DNA from: Trifolium pratense
Taxonomy: Eukaryota; Streptophyta; Magnoliopsida; Fabales; Fabaceae
Direction: 5' to 3'
Assembly (NCBI RefSeq): GCF_020283565.1
Contig: NC_060060.1
Span: 6,200,001-6,264,000, forward strand
DNA: 64,000 nucleotides
Within the stretch, counting starts at the first letter, position 1. Every line of letters begins with the position of its first letter. The translations under genes and the position numbers were made by a program. A model generated the notes under the pieces. It saw only the letters and a program-made list of their open reading frames with translations, was not told where the DNA came from and searched no databases. Positions 27,834 through 39,530 of the stretch are shown in pieces.

Positions 27834-29827
27834 TGATTGTGTTTAAGGAAATAATAATTTAATTGTATAAACTGAAATTTAGTTAGAATTGAGTAACACA
27901 GGAGCAGATATATGATAATATATAAAAACTTAATTGTATAAGGTTTTAGTATGAAGCCAATGATGAACGATTTTTTTATATGTTTACTTAGTTTTGCTAT
28001 TCAGTCTCTCATGTCTCATTTGTAACATTGGACTTACTTCCTTTTTGTTTTTCATTTGGGTAATTGGGTTCTTTTGATGACCATAGATATTGTTTTTTGG
28101 ACATAAATATGATTTTCATTTGTGGTTCTCTGGTTGTTGGTGTTTTTTGCTGTACAATCATTAATCGAGACATATTTTGTTGAAACTTACAGTTAAATTT
28201 GATTAATGGTTTTCATTTATCTTTACATCATCAGTTTAGTTTATGGAATCTGTTAGTCATTATTAGTTCAATAATTTGCTGCTGTCTATGCGGGGGTTTA
28301 GACTAAACATTATTAGTTTAGTACATTATCAATTTAGCTTACAGTTTTCATCTAATTTGGTACATTATCAGTTTTGTTGTTGTATGCATTTCAACATTTG
28401 TGAAAATATCAATTAAATCTTGGTAAGTAATCAATTAAATCTTGAGAATATTTGATTCTACTATGTCTTCCATCATTGCCTGCCTTGATATTGCTAGGGT
28501 TGAACATTTATTGGTTTCTGTAATTTTTGTTTTCTCTGTGAATATGTGGTTGTTAAGTAGTGGTATTATTTCTTCTAGAGGGCAAGAATGTTGTTATTAG
28601 GCTTGAGGGCAATCCAGTTTTTACACTAACAAACCAGATTTGAGTTTTGAAAACAATTCAATGAAAAAACTGTTTTTAAAATTATTTTTGAAAAACTAGT
28701 TTGAGTAAAAAAAAACAATTTTAAAACTGGTTTGAGTAAAAAAACCGGGTTAAAATTGGTTCAAGTGACTAATCCGGTTTTTGTTACAAACCGGTTTTGA
28801 ACCAGATCCAAACTGGTTTTACATGATAACCGGTTTTTATTGAAATGGGTTTAGGAACTGAACCAAACCATAAATTAGGTTTGGTTTTTAAACCATGAAC
28901 GCCCCTATGTCTAGTAGCTGCTACTACCTCTTAGAGTTGTCTGTTTGATGTTTTTGATCAATCCTCTCTGCCCTTCCTACCATTTAGAGTAATTTAGTTT
29001 ATTTAGTAAAAGAGGCTTTTGGTACAAGTGAAACTTTGCAGTGGAATGCTGCAAATGTGTATCTTTGAAATATTTGTTTGGGGTAAATTTTATGGATGTT
29101 AAACCTTGTTCCTGCTTGGAACTGAGGTACGGATGCTTAGCTAGAAGTGGTTCTAGGTCTAAGTCTTAGTGTAAGTGAATACGTGGAATGTGATGATCCT
29201 TTTGAGATCATAAAGGGCCTATATATAGGCTAGGATATAACGGTCCGGGGTGAGATTCCCTCGACCGCATCATGGAGCCATTAACTCCACTATTTCGGGG
29301 GTAGTTATCCCATGTGGGCTATAATCATAGTATTTAATCAGTGTATAATTAATTTATTCATGAGTTACTATTAGAACAGTGACAAATAGTAATGTTTTAA
29401 GTTTTAACTGTCTAACCTTTCAGTAAGATGTTTTTCTCTCTTTACTATTCTAGATTATTCCCTGCCAAATGTCATCTTATAATTTGAGACTATCTCTGCT
29501 AGATGGCAGCTTATGATTTGAGACGGTGAAAGTTTTCACAGCTCAGAGTTTGTTAGGGGTGTAGGATAACAATAGTTATATATATTCATGTACCTTGTAG
29601 CCATTCTCAATAAAGAAATACAATTACAGAACTTACCAAGAGATGAATTCTCTCCTTGTTTTCAATAGTTACCAAGTTGAATTGAAGGTTGATTTTATTT
29701 TTTTATTAATTTTAATCTATGAAGTCCTGTTGAATAGATTGGTTTGACTACAAACAACCTCTAATCTTCTTGCTTATGTGCTTGAGCAGCCCGGAGATCT
29801 GTACTTTGCAAGATTGTGAGATAAAAA

Positions 29828-29833
29828 ATGGTA

Positions 29834-29878
<45 letters not shown>

Positions 29879-32800
29879 TTTCATAGTTGTTTTATATATT
29901 TCTGTGATAATAATCATATAACAACTATTGCAGGGTGATGATTCTGGTCTGGGGAGTGACAATATTGATTGGAATACTGACGATGAGCTTGAGATCGAGG
30001 GCTTTCATTCCTCATGTTCAACTGTTTCCAATGCACACACAATTACTGCTGGGTCTGTAGAGGTAAGCTTTCATTCCTCACTTCTCATATATGATCAACT
30101 TAACGTGATTGTGTTTTTTTTATAAGCACTTAACATGTTTGTTTAATTGCTTCAGAGTATTTATTTTATTACAAAATTTAAATAAATCATCTTTTTTAAT
30201 GTTTTTATGTGTTAGTTACACTAATGATTAATGGACTGTTTTGAAAGAGAGAAATATGAGAGGTCGTAATAAATTGGAGATGAGTTACTTGGATTTGATC
30301 GGTCGTGATAAATTGGAGATGAGTTACTTGGATTTTGAAGATCTAATTGATTGAATTGTATTGTAAATCAGGGACTGAGTTTATAAATTCCAAGTTATAT
30401 TTTTGGTAATTCTTGGTTTTGTTTGCTGTAATCTTCATTCTGATGCCTAGTTTCTTAGTTACCTTAATACTTGATAATTTGGAATGGAGTTTTGGAGTCC
30501 CTAATTATAATAAAAAAAATATCCTATGTGATGAACAGTTTTCAATACAAATACTACTGACTTAAGCGTTGGTATGGGTAACACTACCTCTACAGTTTTA
30601 TACATAATCAAAGACCCTAATTGCGGTGACTTAGAAGAAAAAAATATATAGTTAGCTAAGTTATTGTTATTGTGATCGAGTATTGGTTGAAATTAGAAAA
30701 TGTTTGACATGGAACATATTATTGGTTGTGTGATATGAATATATGATATGATTTCTCATTGTTATTATATACTTTGGTTGTGTACGTCTGGTTTTATATT
30801 GTGAGTACTATGAAAGTGGTTCACTGCAATGAAGAGAGAACGTAGTTTATACGCTAAATGTTCATACTATTTTGAGATGGATAAAGTTTGCTGTATCTGA
30901 AGTCTTTTTGTCGTAACAAAGAGTAAATACAACATATATGTACAAATAAAAAACACACAATGTTTATGAACAAATTCGGCCAATTGAACTATGTGTCCTA
31001 CTGCAGAGTGATTACAATTGTTTTCTATTATCAATGAAAGATAAGAGTTAACAGTGTAACCCACTCTCTCACTCAGCTCTATCGACCCTACCCACTTATC
31101 AGTCATTACACAACAGAAATTTACGCTGAACACAATACTGATACCGTATTACCACATTCTGATGCTTACATATTTGATGTTCCTATCACAGCAAGAGGTG
31201 CATAAAAGCTTTTATGAAAACGTGAAGCTTTTATGCACCTTTCTCAATGGACACCCAGTTTTTTAAATCCAAATACTACTGACTTAAGTGATGGTATGGG
31301 TAACACTACACCGCGTTTGATTCCGTTGTAGTCTCTTTTTTCCTGGGCTTAGGAGGCCCTCATTAAAATCAAAACCAAAAAAGTGATAGGCGACCTACTA
31401 AAAGTGATAAACCAAAAGATTGACCAACCTACCAGGTCATTGCAGAAAAGAAGCTTTGAGAATTGGGACCTTACTAAAGTAGTTTTACATATATAATACA
31501 TATTTCAATTTTGATTTTGTGGATTATTTACATATCTTATTTCATTGTAGCTAGTTCCTCTTGAATCGAGTTCCTTATTTATATAGCTATTGATTTGATG
31601 GTTTAAACCCAACGCACAATCACATGCATCATTGAGAAAAATGCATATAGAAATATGATTCTTCACAGGAAATTGAGTCTTTTAGATGCTAACATATATT
31701 TCTCTCTCCCTGAAGGCACGCTCGTTTGCTGGTCCATCTAATACCAAGGTGTTTGACAATTTTATCAGTATGGGATTTCCTGCAGAAGTGGTTTCTAAAG
31801 TAATTCAGGAATATGGTAAAAGCACTGCTTTACTCTATTTAAGTGTAGTTTACTAGATTTTGATTCATAAAGTTCGTAACTAATACTGCTCTGATGGAAT
31901 GCAGGTGAGGAAAATGAAGATAAACTTCTTGAAGAGATTCTCACATACTCAGTAAGTTTATATTTTCTTAATCCTTTTACTGTTAGTATTTTGCTGTTAC
32001 CCTAAGAACTATTATCAAATTATACCCAATATGCGGTATCTCCCACTTTAAGAGCGAGCCTTGGCACAACGGATGGTTGCTGCCTTGTGACCTGGAGGAG
32101 GTCACAGGTTCAAATCTTGAAAATAACCTCTCAATTTGCGGGGGTCTCTCATTTTGTAGTAGTAAAGTTACATACTACCCTCCCCAGATTCCACCTTGCG
32201 GGACCCTAGTGAACTGGATGTTCTTTATGTAAGAATTCCACAGTGGCAGGAACTAGGGAATAGTTGAACAGAGTGTTGGCCTGTTATAGACTTCCCTACC
32301 TTACTTTTGCAAGACGCTTATTCCCCGACTCGAATCCTTGACCAGTAACACAACAGCAACTTCAATTGTTGCACCAAAACTGCTTTTTCAGTAGCATTTC
32401 AAAAAATAGTTTGCAGAATTGCAGTTTTAATAATTTGATATTAAATAAGAAATAAAAGAAATTCATTATATTTATATTGATTCCAAATAAGAAATAATAA
32501 TATATTCATTCTTCAAACTTAGTAGGAATTACAAAAATATATATTACTTTTTGAAAGTTGTGTATCTTAACATATTTCCTTTAATTGTTGTGATTTTTCC
32601 TTCTCACGAAGATGATATCAATCAATTTCGTATTTTAATATTTTGGTGTTTTCATTGAACATTTTTGAAGAAATGACATCCACTTGAAGAAAGAAAGTTA
32701 TATTAAATCTCTAGTTATTAAGAATTGAAGTTAATTCTTATTGTAAGTTATTTTTGTTGTCTTGGGATTGGGCATTTACATGACCTTTAGTGTTCATACC

Positions 32801-35800
32801 ATTGGGTCTTGTGATAGAAATGGGCCTGCTGAACCATAATAGATGACCACTCTTAAGGGTAATAAAGCTATGCCCAATATATGGAAAGTATATCACAGAC
32901 AACGTGAGAAGGTTAGGAGTGCTGAGCTGGAACCTAATGAGTAAGAAGGTGCATGGAGAGTGAGGGAAGGAAAATGAGTTCTAGGAACACTCTTTCCAAC
33001 ACCCACTCTCTTATTGGGTAAAATCAACTTGGGTTACACTACTGATTAAGAGGATTGAAGCAGTTAATTGTGCATGATCAACACGGGTCATTGCAGAAAA
33101 AGAAGCTTTGAGAATTGGGACCTTACTAAAGTAGTTTTACATATATAATATGTATTTCAATTTTAATTTTGTGGATTATTACATTTCTTATTTCATTGTA
33201 GCTAGTTCCTTTTGAATCAAGTTCCTTATTTATATAGCTATTGATTTGATGGTTTATCCAATCCAATTACCTATACCTGAAATTTTTTTAAACCCAATGC
33301 ACCATCACATGCTTCATTGAGAAAAGTGCATATAGATATATGATTCTTCACAGGAAATGGAGTCTTTAAGATACTAACATATGTTTCTCTCTTCCTGAAG
33401 GCAAGCTCCTCTGCAGGTCCATCTAATACCAAGGTGTTTGACCATTTTATCAGTATGGGATTTCGTGCCGAAGTGGTTTCCAAAGTAATTCAGGAATATG
33501 GTAAAAGCACTGCTTTACTCTATTTAAGTGTAGATCACTAGATTTGGATTCAAAGTTTGTAACTAATACTGTGCTCTGATGGAATGCAGGTGAGGAAAAC
33601 AAAGATAAACTTCTTGAAGAGATTCTCACATACACGGTAAGTTTATATTTTCTTAAGCCTTTTACTGTTAGCATTTTCTCTGTTGTCCCTGGGAACTATT
33701 ATCAAATTATACCAAATAGGTGGTATCCCCCACTATAAGAGTGAGCCTTCGCGCAACCAATGGTTGCTGCCTTGTGACCTGGAAAAGGTCACAAGTTCAA
33801 ATCTTGAAAATAGCCTCTCAATTTGTGGGGGTCTCTCATTTTGTGGTAGTAAATTTACATACTACCCTCCCCAGATTCCACCTTATGGGATCCTATTGAA
33901 CTGGATGTTCTTTATGTAGAATCCCACAGTAGGTTGAACATAGTGTTGGCCTGTTATAGATTTCCTTACCTTACATTGGCGAGAGGCTTGTTCCCCGACT
34001 TGAATCCTTGGCCTGTCGCACAACCTTTAGTGTTCATACCATCGGGTCTTGTGATAGAAATGGACCTGCAGACCCATAACAGATGAGCACACTTTAGGGT
34101 AATAAAGCTAGGCCCAAGATATGGAAAGCATATCACCAAAACCTTGAGAAGGTTTGGAGTGCTGATATGGAACCTAACGAACAAGAAGGTTCATGAGGTA
34201 CATGGAGAGTGAGGTAAGGAAAAGGTGTTCTAGGATTACTCTCTTTCCCACACCCACTCTATTATTGGGTGAAATTGATGTGGGTTCCACCACTTTATGT
34301 GGGGCCCTTTTCCAAAGTGTGGAACACATTGATTTCACCCATTAAGAGAGTGAGTGTTGGAAAGATAGTGTTCTTAGCCATCCTCCTCATATTAGGAATA
34401 TAATGAGGAGAGAAGAGAATTCTGGTATTGGTGAGAGAATTTATCAGAGAATGTTTTTCTTATGTGGGAGACATTTGGACATTTGGCTAGGCTGTTGGTG
34501 ACCTTTTCAGAATTTATTTCTTTTATGTTTCATACTGTAATCACTTTTCCCCAATTCAATATTACAGCACTGATTCAGTTTCTATTTCCGTTGTTTCTAC
34601 TAACTTGATACAGTTTAAATAATATTTTACGAATCTCTTTGATATCCATAGTGATGTTTCTACTACTAATTATGATAGGACTGTGACTGTGCTTTCTTTA
34701 ATCTTTTTCTTTAAGGACTTATTTGCAAGATTGCCATAATAAAATTTGTAGGTATGTGGAAAGTCAAAACAAGCAGTTAGCCAATATTACATGTCTACTA
34801 CGTGTGCTAATAATATACATACATATTTTGTCGGCATTATTCATTAGCTCCTTTCTTCCCCCATTTCACCTCTTTGTTTCTTTTTGACCTTTTTTTAGAC
34901 TTCTCTCTGACAGTTTTAATGCACTATTTACATGTTTTTTCAATTTTGGTAGCCAATGTCATAGTTTTAATTATAATATTTGTTTTTCTTCATATTTACA
35001 GGCTCTAGAGAGTTCCTCTCAGCAGCAACAGCAGCAAGTTGAACCAGATCCCACCTCTTCCGAGTATGCAGGGAGCTCGTGGGATGATTTATCGGATGAT
35101 GATGCTTTTTCTGATGATGTAAACACTGCCTGCTTATTGTGCTTTGATATTTTGTTTTTCAAAGTTTGCTATTTGATTCATCTTATCAATTATCATCATG
35201 GTATTTTGTGTCTTTAGTGTCATCTACTTGGATTGTTTCTAGTTTGCTATAGGGTATGCAATAACGGACTTGATACTCTTCTAGACATGACTGCATGAGA
35301 TTAATTTGTATGGTTTTGTGTTTCCTGCTTGGGTAGATTCTGAGTAATATAGATTTCTCTTTTGCCTACAAAGAAAAATGAAGATATCTTTGTTCTGTTT
35401 CCACTTGCTTTTAAATGCATCTATGGGAGTTCTGGAATTGATTATGCTAGGAATAATTAAGTGCAAGATATGTATTTTAAGTTGAAGGTTGATTATTGTT
35501 TTGTACAGGAAATGCCAAAATCTGGGGATGATGATACATTGTTGGCCCTGGTAAAAATGGGATTCAAGGAGCAGGAGGCTTTAGTGGCCATAGAAAGATT
35601 AGGTCAAGACGCCTCGCTTGATGACCTGGTTGATTTCATCGGTGTTGCTCAACTGGTGAAAGCTGAAGATTCCCTTCTGCCTCCGGAAGACAAGGTAGAA
35701 AATTTATTCTTATGTTTTTCTGAATCTTTTTTCCTTATGATCATTTTATCTTCTATTCATCTGTTACATTTTGAATTTAATTTTTGACAGCCACAAAGCA

Positions 35801-37819
35801 GCGGACATTCAAAGTTGAAGAAGCGGAGTCTCTATGAATATGAAGTACTGGGAAAGAAGAGACCAAAGGTGATTGAGAAGAGAGGAGTGTGTGAAGAGGA
35901 TGACGAGGCTCAGGCACTTAATCTGCCTAATCCGATGGTGGGATTTGGAATTCCCACCGAGCCGAGCTCTTTAGTCACGCATCGTCGATTGCCTGAAAAT
36001 GCCATCGGACCGCCATACTTCTACTATGAGAATGTGGCGTTGGCACCGAAGGGTGTTTGGCAGACGATCTCGAGATTCTTGTATGATGTGGAGCCGGAGT
36101 ATGTGGACTCCAAGTACTTTTGTGCGGCAGCTAGGAAACGGGGATATATTCATAATCTCCCAATTTCCAATAGGTTTCCGCTTCTACCTTTGCCGCCGCG
36201 TACAATACACGATGCCTTTCCCTTATTAAGGAGGTGGTGGCCGTCTTGGGACCCTAGAACCAATCTAAACTGTCTGCAAACTGTCCACGGAAGTGCAAGA
36301 CTCACAGATAGGATCAGGAAAGCGGTGGAAAGCTGTGAGCACTTGGAAGAACCAACTGACGTTGTCAAGAAGTATGTGTTGGATCAGTGTAGGAAGTGGA
36401 ACTTGGTATGGGTGGGCAAGAATAAAGTTGCCCCCCTAGAGCCCGACGAAGTTGAGATGCTTTTAGGATTCCCCAGGAACCACACAAGAGGTGGTGGTAT
36501 AAGTCGGACGGACAGATTCAAATCACTTGGAAATTCTTTCCAGGTATGAAAATACTTTCTCCCTATCTCTCTATTTTTCTGATATGTCTGTTAGCTAAGA
36601 GATAATAAAGCATAACTCATAAAAACTTGTTTGGTGGTAATTGGAATTAGGAGTGTCTTAGATCTCTCAAATATCAAGGGCATTTCATAGGAACACAAAC
36701 GGTAGATTGAGGAATTAATGGATAAAATACCGAATAAAGGGAAATAATTTTTATGATTATGATATTTCTGGAAATGGAAAATACAATCAGTTGAATAAAA
36801 TTCACACTGCCCAGAGTGTATGCTCCCTTAACCAACTTTCCCCCATCTCTAATTTCCCTCATTATGTGACTTCCAAGTGAGCCTTAGACAATTTAGGCCT
36901 ACAAGTACATATAAGATAGTTATTAGAATTTGTGTTCTTTTTGTTCATAGGTAAGGTAACAACACATTCATTATATTCATAATCTAAATCAGTTTTTAAT
37001 TTCTGTCATCTGATATCAGTGCCAGGTTGTGTTTACTTTCCCTCTCCCACCATAATAATAAAGCCTCTGTAAATATATGCGGGGACAGTATGTGTAATAC
37101 CGTCATATAGAAATATACTATTGGGTGGAACTATCTAAGAATGTTTTAAGTAAACTTAATTCATATTCAGATTCAGAATATAAGGGTATAGGAATTCACA
37201 AGACCAAAAATCTGACTAAAACATTAAAATAGATTGATGTAATGAGCCTCTACAAAGAAATTGATTTTAGATACAACACATCAGTAGCATTTGGGTGTTT
37301 TATATTGTATTCAAATAAATTTGTCCAAGTGTTAAATGATGTCTGATACTATTTAGTTTTTGTTTTTCCATGTGAAACTTTCAGGTTGACACAGTGGCAT
37401 ATCACCTATCTGTTCTGAAGGAAATGTATCCTGATGGGGTTAATCTTCTCTCTCTCTTTTCTGGAATCGGTGGTGCGGAGGTAGCTCTCCATCGACTTGG
37501 CATCCCTCTGAAGACTGTGGTGTCAGTTGAAAAATCAGAAGTCAACAGGAACATTGTCAGAAGTTGGTGGGAGCAGACAAATCAAAAGGGGAATTTGATT
37601 GATATGGATGATGTGCAGCAACTGGATTCTGATCGTTTGGAGCAGCTGATGAGCATTTACGGTGGTTTTGATCTGATTGTTGGTGGCAGTCCGTGTAATA
37701 ATTTGGCTGGAAGCAATAGGGTTAGCAGGAATGGACTCGAGGGCTCTGAGTCGTCTCTCTTCTATGACTACTTTAGGATTTTAGACTTGGTGAAAGCTAT
37801 GGCACCAAGATTTAGATGA
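29828..37819 (+). CDS. DRM2: DRM-type de novo DNA (cytosine-5) methyltransferase (complete, 10 coding exons)
   Basis: Nuclear enzyme that methylates cytosines in all contexts at loci targeted by 24-nt siRNAs (RNA-directed DNA methylation). Coding exons: 29828-29830 (only the ATG), 29934-30062, 31716-31815, 31905-31951, 33401-33500, 33590-33636, 35002-35118, 35509-35694, 35791-36543 and 37385-37819; phases close, 638 aa, near the ~626 aa of Arabidopsis DRM2. Three UBA domains: 45-93 (MGF 63-65), 94-142 (MGF 112-114) and about 182-243 (MGF 198-200). The catalytic part has the rearranged motif order typical of DRM: motif VI ENV (323-325) first, then SAM-binding LFSGIGG (518-524) and motif IV PC with catalytic Cys598 last. 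UBA1 and UBA2 lie in a recent genomic duplication. DRM1 versus DRM2 is a naming choice. Confidence 0.95.
29836..29875 (+). repeat. (CT)n microsatellite in DRM intron 1
   Basis: TCTCTCTC run of about 20 units directly behind the donor of the intron that follows the ATG. Confidence 0.95.
30263..30340 (+). repeat. Short tandem duplication in DRM intron
   Basis: Two copies of an approximately 39-bp unit, GTCGTAATAAATTGGAGATG... and GTCGTGATAAATTGGAGATG..., each continuing AGTTACTTGGATTT. In the same intron, the segment ATACTACTGACTTAAG at about 30549 recurs at about 31272 in a further 50-bp repeat. Confidence 0.85.
31435..33042 (+). repeat. Intragenic segmental duplication, copy A (UBA1 exons)
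   Basis: Direct repeat of 33086-34291 covering the 3' part of an intron, both UBA exons, the intron between them, and downstream intron sequence with a SINE. Copy A holds 429 bp (32355-32783) absent from copy B. The copies lie almost head to tail (period about 1651 bp). Confidence 0.9.
32045..32232 (+). mobile_element. tRNA-derived SINE in copy A
   Basis: Pol III A-box-like TTGGCACAACGGATGG, B-box GGTTCAAATCTTG about 45 bp later, then a body ending CTGGATGTTCTTTATGTA. It is also present at the same place in copy B, so it was inserted before the duplication. Confidence 0.7.
33086..34291 (+). repeat. Intragenic segmental duplication, copy B (UBA2 exons)
   Basis: Second copy of 31435-33042. 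Introns remain alignable by eye over hundreds of bases. The coding differences give only 6 amino-acid changes in 49 between UBA1 and UBA2. Confidence 0.9.
33725..33918 (+). mobile_element. tRNA-derived SINE in copy B
   Basis: Duplicate of the SINE at 32045-32232: TTCGCGCAACCAATGG A-box region, GTTCAAATCTTG B box, same 3' end CTGGATGTTCTTTATGTA. Confidence 0.7.
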
Positions 37820-39280
37820 ATTGTCTATAGGAATTTCGTTTTCAGGGTTTATATCCAAACATTTAGGATCTTCTACATTTCACTTTTCATCCCATTTTTG
37901 TTGTCAAACAAGGAAAGGCAAAAACAGTGTCAAATAATTATTTTTCCTTGACATTTCTTATTTCATGTTATATATTTGTGTGGCAAAAATGGGATATCCT
38001 CTAAGTACAGTTGCAAAGAGCCAGTACTACAAATGTAATTGTTGTTTTTATTAGAAGGAGCAAAAATGTGTTCTGCTCATGAACTAGCTACTATGGCTAG
38101 GAATGGAGGTTCCAAATCATGGGTGGGCTGCACCCTAGGCCCAATGGCAAAGGTTGTTTGTATTGAATCTTCTGCTTCGAATATTTCTAGGATGGCTAAG
38201 AAAAAAAAATCAAGATTATTCAGAATAACATGTTGAACTTTTTGGTATCTATTTATTATGCAAATCATTTGGTAGAATTATATAACATGCAATATACTCT
38301 ACTCTAAGCTTCACTTGGCACAAATAATAATACATGACTTATCTTTAAAAAAGTACAACACGACCAAATATGTGTAGATGACACAAAATCATACTTATTA
38401 CATGGTATGCAGCAATCAGTGATTTTGTGATAAAACTAGCATGAACTATATGATGCTTCAAACCAACCAAATCTTGGACTGACCGTGAATAACTATGAGT
38501 TCATGTATCGTTGATTAACAAGAGTTTCTTTTTTCGCTATGAGTTCATGTATCGTTGATTAACAAGAGTTTCTTTTTTCGCTCTGCCATTTCCTCAAACA
38601 TCATCCGTTATTTCTGTACGAACGGTGTTTTTTCCTCACATTTCACATTTTTACTCATCTGTTATTTAAGTAGTGGATGAGTGAAAATTGGACACACGAA
38701 AAACTTGTAGGACATACAAAGAAACTCAATTAATTCCGAATAAAGATATTATATGTATTGATTTGAGAACACCCTATGACAATAATTCATAGTCAACCTA
38801 ACATGTGCCCGTCAGTCTTTGCCTCCCCACACCCAAAACTGAGTTATTAGGAGGAGGATAAATTTTATTTCTGACAACTTACAATGCTTATAATCATAGT
38901 GTGTGTTATGAAAAACTTTTTTACAATAACTGTTGTATTAGAAACTTTTTTATACTAGATATAGAGTTTAGAATTTAATTTTCTTTGACAATAAATAGAG
39001 TTTAAAATAAGAGAGCAAGATATGAGAAATACATATCAGATTTGATATACCGGTTAGAATAAGATAAAAAGAATTATAAGCTAAAGAAATGTTTTCTCTT
39101 TTTTTTTTTCTTCTTAGTAGAAGAAATGTTTTCTCTCTTTATTCATTAGTTTGGTTGAATAGAGATTGAGAAGATTAAAGTGTTGATGTTTATGAAATGA
39201 CAAAAATGTATTTAACCTAAACCCCAATAAACAATTCTTTCAATCTTTTCTTGGACTAATAATTCACGGTATCACATTCT
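37820..39280. other. DRM 3' flank and intergenic DNA
   Basis: DRM 3'UTR, then AT-rich DNA. It contains a 44-bp perfect tandem duplication (38493-38536, 38537-38580) and a single diverged copy (38671-38712) of the minisatellite unit seen at 23074. No gene found. Confidence 0.6.
38493..38580 (+). repeat. Perfect 44-bp tandem duplication
   Basis: CTATGAGTTCATGTATCGTT... is repeated twice back to back without a mismatch, which suggests a recent slippage or duplication event. Confidence 0.95.
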
Positions 39281-39511
39281 TTTTTTTTCTTTTTTTTTTC
39301 TTTCTGAAAACTTGGTATTCGGTCTTAAAACCGACTAATCCAAGGGGACCAATCCCACCACCCATTTGCGGGGCCCCATTTAAAGCCAGACTTTTTAGCT
39401 TTGTATGGACTTAGCCCACCAAAATTGGCACCAGGGTGAATCGAATCTGAGACCTTGAAAGGAGCATACTCCAAGGACCCAAACCAACACTACTAGATCA
39501 ACTACAAGTGG
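39281..39511 (-). mobile_element. tRNA-derived SINE, minus strand
   Basis: A 231-bp insertion flanked by a 19-bp target duplication (39262-39280 and 39512-39530, two mismatches). On the minus strand: TTGATCTAGTAGTG (A-box-like), GATTCGATTC (B-box-like), then a body and an A/G-rich tail. Homologous to 8674-8892. Confidence 0.8.
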
Positions 39512-39530
39512 ATTCACATTATCACATTCT

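Larger units (their letters stand above)
27000..29827 (+). promoter_or_regulatory. 5' leader of the DRM gene with leader introns
   Basis: CT-rich leader (27030-27140) with a candidate donor near 27136 (AAGAG|GTTCAG), two duplicated candidate leader exons ending CACCCTAG|GTAC (27560 and 27830), and a final acceptor GAGCAG at 29789 just before the start-codon exon. A stretch at 29150-29650 looks LTR-like (TATATATAGG box, AATAAAGAAATACAATTACAG), unproven. Confidence 0.5.

Noticed and set aside
29774..29962. Minus-strand frame with an ERERER run
   Set aside because: Translation of the (CT)n microsatellite in DRM intron 1.
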